In this document: positions 29,598-32,104 of the stretch, piece after piece
Layout: each line of letters begins with the position of its first letter
Position numbering within the stretch: position 1 is the stretch's first letter
NCBI RefSeq assembly: GCF_000242875.2
Contig: NZ_AEXL02000130.1
Location: 1 to 32,104 of the forward strand
Reading direction: 5' to 3'
DNA length: 32,104 nt
From: Candidatus Nitrosopumilus salarius BD31
GTDB lineage: Archaea > Thermoproteota > Nitrososphaeria > Nitrososphaerales > Nitrosopumilaceae
Program-made: the position numbers and the translations under genes
Notes under the pieces: generated by a model
The model's input: the letters and a program-made list of their open reading frames with translations, nothing else
Database searches by the model: none
What the model was told of the DNA's origin: nothing

Positions 29598-30240
29598 ACC
29601 ATATGTAATACTTAGTGCAGCAACATCAATTGATGGAAAGATTGCTACTAGTACTGGTTTTTCAAATCTTTCCTCAAAACAAGACAGTATAAGACTTCAT
29701 AAACTACGTTCTAAAGTTGATGCAATTCTTGTTGGAAAGAATACTGTTTTACGTGATAATCCGATGTTAACTGTACGTCATACAAAAGGAAAAAACCCCA
29801 TCCGAATAATTTTAGATTCAGAAGGCACCATTTCTAAAACCTCCAAAATTTTGCAAACAAGTAAGAAAATTCCAACAATCATAGCTGTATCAAAAATAAT
29901 CTCCAAAACAAATCTTAACAAACTTCACCAATTTCCTGTCGAAGTAATTATTACTGGTAAAAAATCAGTTAACATTAAATCTTTATTGAAAAAACTTTCA
30001 GATAAAAAAATTAAAACAATCTTGGTTGAAGGTGGCGGAACTGTAAATTGGGAGTTTGTAAAAAATAATCTTTTTGATGAGTTGATTATCACAATTTCTC
30101 CATTCCTAATTGGAGGAAATGATGCAATATCATTTATTCAAGGAAAAGGGTTTGAAAAAATATCAAAATCCCCTAATTTACGTCTCAAATCTACAAAGAG
30201 GCTCAAAAATCATCTTGTTTTGAATTATGAAAAAGTGTAA
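29584..30240 (+). CDS. arfC: 2,5-diamino-6-ribosylamino-pyrimidinone 5'-phosphate reductase (ArfC, RibD-C type)
   Basis: A 218-residue RibD C-terminal-domain reductase, which reduces the ribosyl side chain to ribityl with NADPH in the archaeal order. Motifs are PYVILSAATSIDGKIATSTG, SKVDAILVGKNTVLRDNPML, ILVEGGGTVNWEFVKNNL and ITISPFLIGGNDAISF. There is no N-terminal deaminase domain, which makes a separate deaminase necessary. ATG 29584 is the family start; upstream in-frame ATG 29566 is inside the preceding gene. It overlaps that gene by 14 nt. Confidence 0.93.
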   Translation: MEKSKPYVILSAATSIDGKIATSTGFSNLSSKQDSIRLHKLRSKVDAILVGKNTVLRDNPMLTVRHTKGKNPIRIILDSEGTISKTSKILQTSKKIPTIIAVSKIISKTNLNKLHQFPVEVIITGKKSVNIKSLLKKLSDKKIKTILVEGGGTVNWEFVKNNLFDELIITISPFLIGGNDAISFIQGKGFEKISKSPNLRLKSTKRLKNHLVLNYEKV

Positions 30241-30276
30241 GTTATTATACTTTCTTTTAAATAAAATTACAAGAAA

Positions 30277-30534
30277 TTGGCAGTAAAAAAGAAAGCTACA
30301 ACAAAAAAGAAAGCTACAACAAAAAAGAAGGTTGCACCAAAAAAGAAGGTTGCACCAAAAAAGAAGGCTACTAAATCAAAAGGTAAAAAACCAGCATTTG
30401 GTGGGTATGCAATTAGTTTTGCAGGTCGTAAAGAAACTGTAGAACAAGTATTTGGAAACAAACCAATTGCACCTAGCGAAATGACCAAAAAGATTTGGGC
30501 ATTTGTTAAATCAAAAAGCCTCTCTAATCGTTAA
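30277..30534 (+). CDS. Lysine-repeat chromatin-like small protein
   Basis: An 85-residue, very basic protein. Residues 4-33 are a KKKATT/KKKVAP repeat reminiscent of histone H1 tails. The remainder (GGYAISFAGRKETVEQVFGN ... APSEMTKKIWAFVKSKSLSN) ends in a segment that resembles the second half of a SWIB/MDM2 domain; this resemblance is weak. A DNA-compacting or DNA-binding role is likely from charge alone. The start is TTG 30277, after a TTATTATAC box (30242-30250). Confidence 0.75.
   Translation: MAVKKKATTKKKATTKKKVAPKKKVAPKKKATKSKGKKPAFGGYAISFAGRKETVEQVFGNKPIAPSEMTKKIWAFVKSKSLSNR
30286..30375 (+). repeat. Five 18-bp in-frame repeats coding the basic tail
   Basis: Units AAAAAGAAAGCTACAACA (two copies), AAAAAGAAGGTTGCACCA (two copies) and one diverged fifth copy. 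The pairwise identity of copies 1-2 and 3-4 indicates recent duplication by slippage. Confidence 0.9.
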
Positions 30535-30542
30535 ATCCACGT

Positions 30543-30562
30543 GTTAACGATTATTCGTTAAC
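30543..30562 (+). terminator. Inverted repeat after the lysine-repeat gene
   Basis: GTTAACGA and TCGTTAAC form a perfect 8-bp stem with a TTAT loop, 9 nt after the stop, followed by a T-rich stretch (CATTTCTATCTTTTAATTATTTTTT). It could terminate this gene or be a binding site for the hemerythrin gene that follows. Confidence 0.5.
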
Positions 30563-30630
30563 TCATTTCTATCTTTTAATTATTTTTTAAATGAATAAGA
30601 TATAGATATTGGATTTATTCTAAAATTATC

Positions 30631-31188
30631 ATGTCAACTGCATCACTGCGACGCGATCATGAATTAATAGAAAAAGTAATCAAATCAATGGACTCTACTG
30701 TACAATTATTAGTAGATGGTAAACAAATTCCAGAATCCATTTTAATGCCAGTAATTGATTTTACAAAAAACTTTACAGATGTCTGTCATCATAGTAAAGA
30801 AGAGAAATCTCTTTTTCCTGCGTTAGAACAAGCTGGTATGCCTAGTAATATGGGACCTATTGCAATGATGCTAATTGATCATCAACGTTCAAGAGAAATT
30901 GGAACTGAGATGGAAGAATCAGCTAAAACATATCTTGCATCTGGAGATTCTTCAAAATTAATTTCTGATATGCAACAATATGTTGAACACATAACAGAAC
31001 ATCTCTGGAAAGAAAATAATCGATTATTTATGATGGCTGAAGCACGATTGCAATACGTTTCAGAAAAAGTAGATAAAGAATTAACTGAAATTGAAAAATC
31101 TAAACTTGATACTTTAGGAAAGACTAGAGAACACTATGAACAATTGGCTGAAACACTTACAAAAGATGTTTCTCAGCATGGAAATTAA
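30631..31188 (+). CDS. Hemerythrin-like HHE-domain protein
   Basis: A 185-residue four-helix bundle of the hemerythrin HHE type with a di-iron site. Likely ligands are His10 (RRDHELIEK), His53 or His54 with Glu57/58 (VCHHSKEEKSLF), His84 (LIDHQRS) and His120, His124, Glu128 (EHITEHLWKENN). The C-terminal 50 residues form a charged helix (SEKVDKELTEIEKSKLDTLG). Such proteins sense or store oxygen or nitric oxide, or protect iron; in an ammonia oxidiser, NO handling is plausible but inferred. GATATAGAT (30599-30607) is the likely TATA box. Confidence 0.88.
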   Translation: MSTASLRRDHELIEKVIKSMDSTVQLLVDGKQIPESILMPVIDFTKNFTDVCHHSKEEKSLFPALEQAGMPSNMGPIAMMLIDHQRSREIGTEMEESAKTYLASGDSSKLISDMQQYVEHITEHLWKENNRLFMMAEARLQYVSEKVDKELTEIEKSKLDTLGKTREHYEQLAETLTKDVSQHGN

Positions 31189-31190
31189 AT

Positions 31191-31493
31191 TTGTCTTATA
31201 GCTTATTTGGCCAAGTGTTAGGAGTTAGAAAATTTGCCAATGGAGATATTGAAGTAGATTTCTATCATGAAGATGAAGTTACTCAATACAGATATTCTTC
31301 AGATTCAAGCAGATTAAGCAATTTTCCCAAGGAATTAACAGAAGCTTTGGCCTCTACGCTGGCTACTGATATCTGTATTGAGATCTTTTTTGGTGATGAT
31401 GGTAATCCAACTCATATTGAATTAGAAGAATGTGCTGATGATGACTTGGATGATGATGAAATTGACGAGGACTCTATTTTAGAGGAATCTTAG
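31191..31493 (+). CDS. Acidic protein of unknown function
   Basis: A 100-residue protein starting with TTG two bases after the hemerythrin stop, so both share a transcript. The first 75 residues look like a compact beta-rich domain (SLFGQVLGVRKFANGDIEVD, TQYRYSSDSSRLSNFP), and the last 25 are nearly all Asp/Glu (ADDDLDDDEIDEDSILEES). The acidic tail could mimic nucleic acid or bind cations. No family recognised. Confidence 0.68.
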   Translation: MSYSLFGQVLGVRKFANGDIEVDFYHEDEVTQYRYSSDSSRLSNFPKELTEALASTLATDICIEIFFGDDGNPTHIELEECADDDLDDDEIDEDSILEES

Positions 31494-31503
31494 ATTTGCA
31501 AGA

Positions 31504-32104
31504 TTATTCTACGTAATGATGATGTGTTAGATTATCATAAAATCTCACTGATTTCAGGTTTACAAATTCTAACATTCCATATCTTGATAATTCTCTTCCA
31601 AATCCACTATGCTTTATTCCTCCAAATGGAATCCTAGGATCTGAAATTACTACATTATTGACACTAACAATTCCTGACTCAATACGTCTAGACATTTTAT
31701 CTGCTTTTGCAAGATCTTTGGTCCAAATACTTGCACCTAAACCAAACTCACTCTCATTAGCCAATTTAACTGCCTCACTTTCATTTTCAACTATTGTAAT
31801 TGGAGCTACTGGTCCAAATGTTTCCTCATTTGCAATTCTCATTTCTGGTTTGACATTTGTAAGAATTGTTGGTCTATAGAAGAATCCTTTGCCTTCCATT
31901 TCAGAACCACCTAAAAGAATTTCAGCACCTTTTTTCTTTGCATCTTCCACAATTCCAGAAATTGTATCTAAACCATCTTTACTTGAAACTGGCCCCATGT
32001 CTGTTTCTATGGACATGGGATCTCCTACTTTGAGTTGTGATGCTTTTTTAATAAACAATTCAATAAATTCATCTGCAATGTTTTTACCAACAAAAAATCT
32101 TTTT
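31504..32104 (-). CDS. Aldehyde dehydrogenase, C-terminal part (runs off the window)
   Basis: The frame stays open to the last base of the window, giving about 199 residues of an NAD(P)-dependent aldehyde dehydrogenase. The upstream end reads KRFFVGKNIADEFIELFIKK, the segment just after the catalytic cysteine, which must lie outside. Later motifs are LKVGDPMSIETDMGPVSS, GFFYRPTILTNVKPEMRIAN, EETFGPVAPITIV and the C-terminal PFGGIKHSGFGRELSRYGMLEF. Succinate-semialdehyde-type dehydrogenases share this pattern; the substrate is undetermined. An internal TTG at 32058 is not a real start. Confidence 0.92.
   Translation of the reverse strand, partial: KRFFVGKNIADEFIELFIKKASQLKVGDPMSIETDMGPVSSKDGLDTISGIVEDAKKKGAEILLGGSEMEGKGFFYRPTILTNVKPEMRIANEETFGPVAPITIVENESEAVKLANESEFGLGASIWTKDLAKADKMSRRIESGIVSVNNVVISDPRIPFGGIKHSGFGRELSRYGMLEFVNLKSVRFYDNLTHHHYVE

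Noticed and set aside
30267-30488. Minus-strand ORF opposite the lysine-repeat gene (Phe/Val repeats)
   Set aside because: It is the antisense image of AAA/AAG-rich repeats; the plus-strand protein makes structural sense, this one does not.

Overview
The window is AT-rich and densely packed, and its gene content points to an ammonia-oxidising thaumarchaeon of the marine Nitrosopumilus type (Nitrososphaerota). The signs are archaeal information-processing genes (Nep1, RNase P Rpp21, ribosomal protein eS19, PDCD5-like protein), a B12-dependent ribonucleotide reductase, a thiolase/DUF35 pair, many mini zinc proteins, archaeal GTP cyclohydrolase III, and TATA boxes about 26 nt upstream of start codons, which implies mostly leaderless transcripts. 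The species is inferred from content only; no search was run.

Layout. 0-4.3 kb: rhomboid protease, a 4-oxalocrotonate tautomerase-like mini-enzyme, a nitrilase-family amidohydrolase, a topoisomerase-type zinc-finger protein, a thiolase with its DUF35 partner, and a small double-CxxC protein. 4.3-9.5 kb: a winged-helix/ATP-cone/NrdD-like fusion lacking the glycyl-radical motif, directly upstream of nrdJ, then a structured intergenic element. 9.6-13.1 kb: a secreted glycosidase-like protein, nep1, tRNA-Gly(TCC), the RNase P subunit, and an MFS transporter.

13.1-19.2 kb is the most unusual part: an island of small genes (helical protein, CBS-TrkH, cupredoxin, two C2H2 mini-proteins, DUF1059, zinc ribbon, winged-helix protein, ligand-binding-domain-only protein). 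Seven exact copies of a 13-bp palindrome, TTAACAATGTTAA, lie here. At ten promoters the palindrome edge is 36-39 nt from a start codon (ATG, GTG or TTG), several promoters being divergent pairs sharing one site. Two of the ten appear to produce structured small RNAs whose 5' ends pair with their 3' ends. I read this as an undescribed regulon, probably activated from just upstream of the TATA box.

19.2-24 kb: two membrane proteins, an eS19/PDCD5 operon, and a zinc-type dehydrogenase/CitE-like lyase operon. A 45-bp intergenic repeat occurs twice. 24-26 kb: regulatory genes (HTH, receiver, ribbon-helix-helix, TPR). 25.9-30.2 kb: a riboflavin cluster (riboflavin synthase, RibB, RibH, GTP cyclohydrolase III split by a frameshift at A8, a deaminase-type amidohydrolase, RibD-type reductase) with overlapping genes; the amidohydrolase is a good candidate for a missing archaeal step. 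30.2-32.1 kb: a lysine-repeat DNA-binding-like protein, a hemerythrin-like protein, an acidic protein and the 3' part of an aldehyde dehydrogenase that runs off the window.
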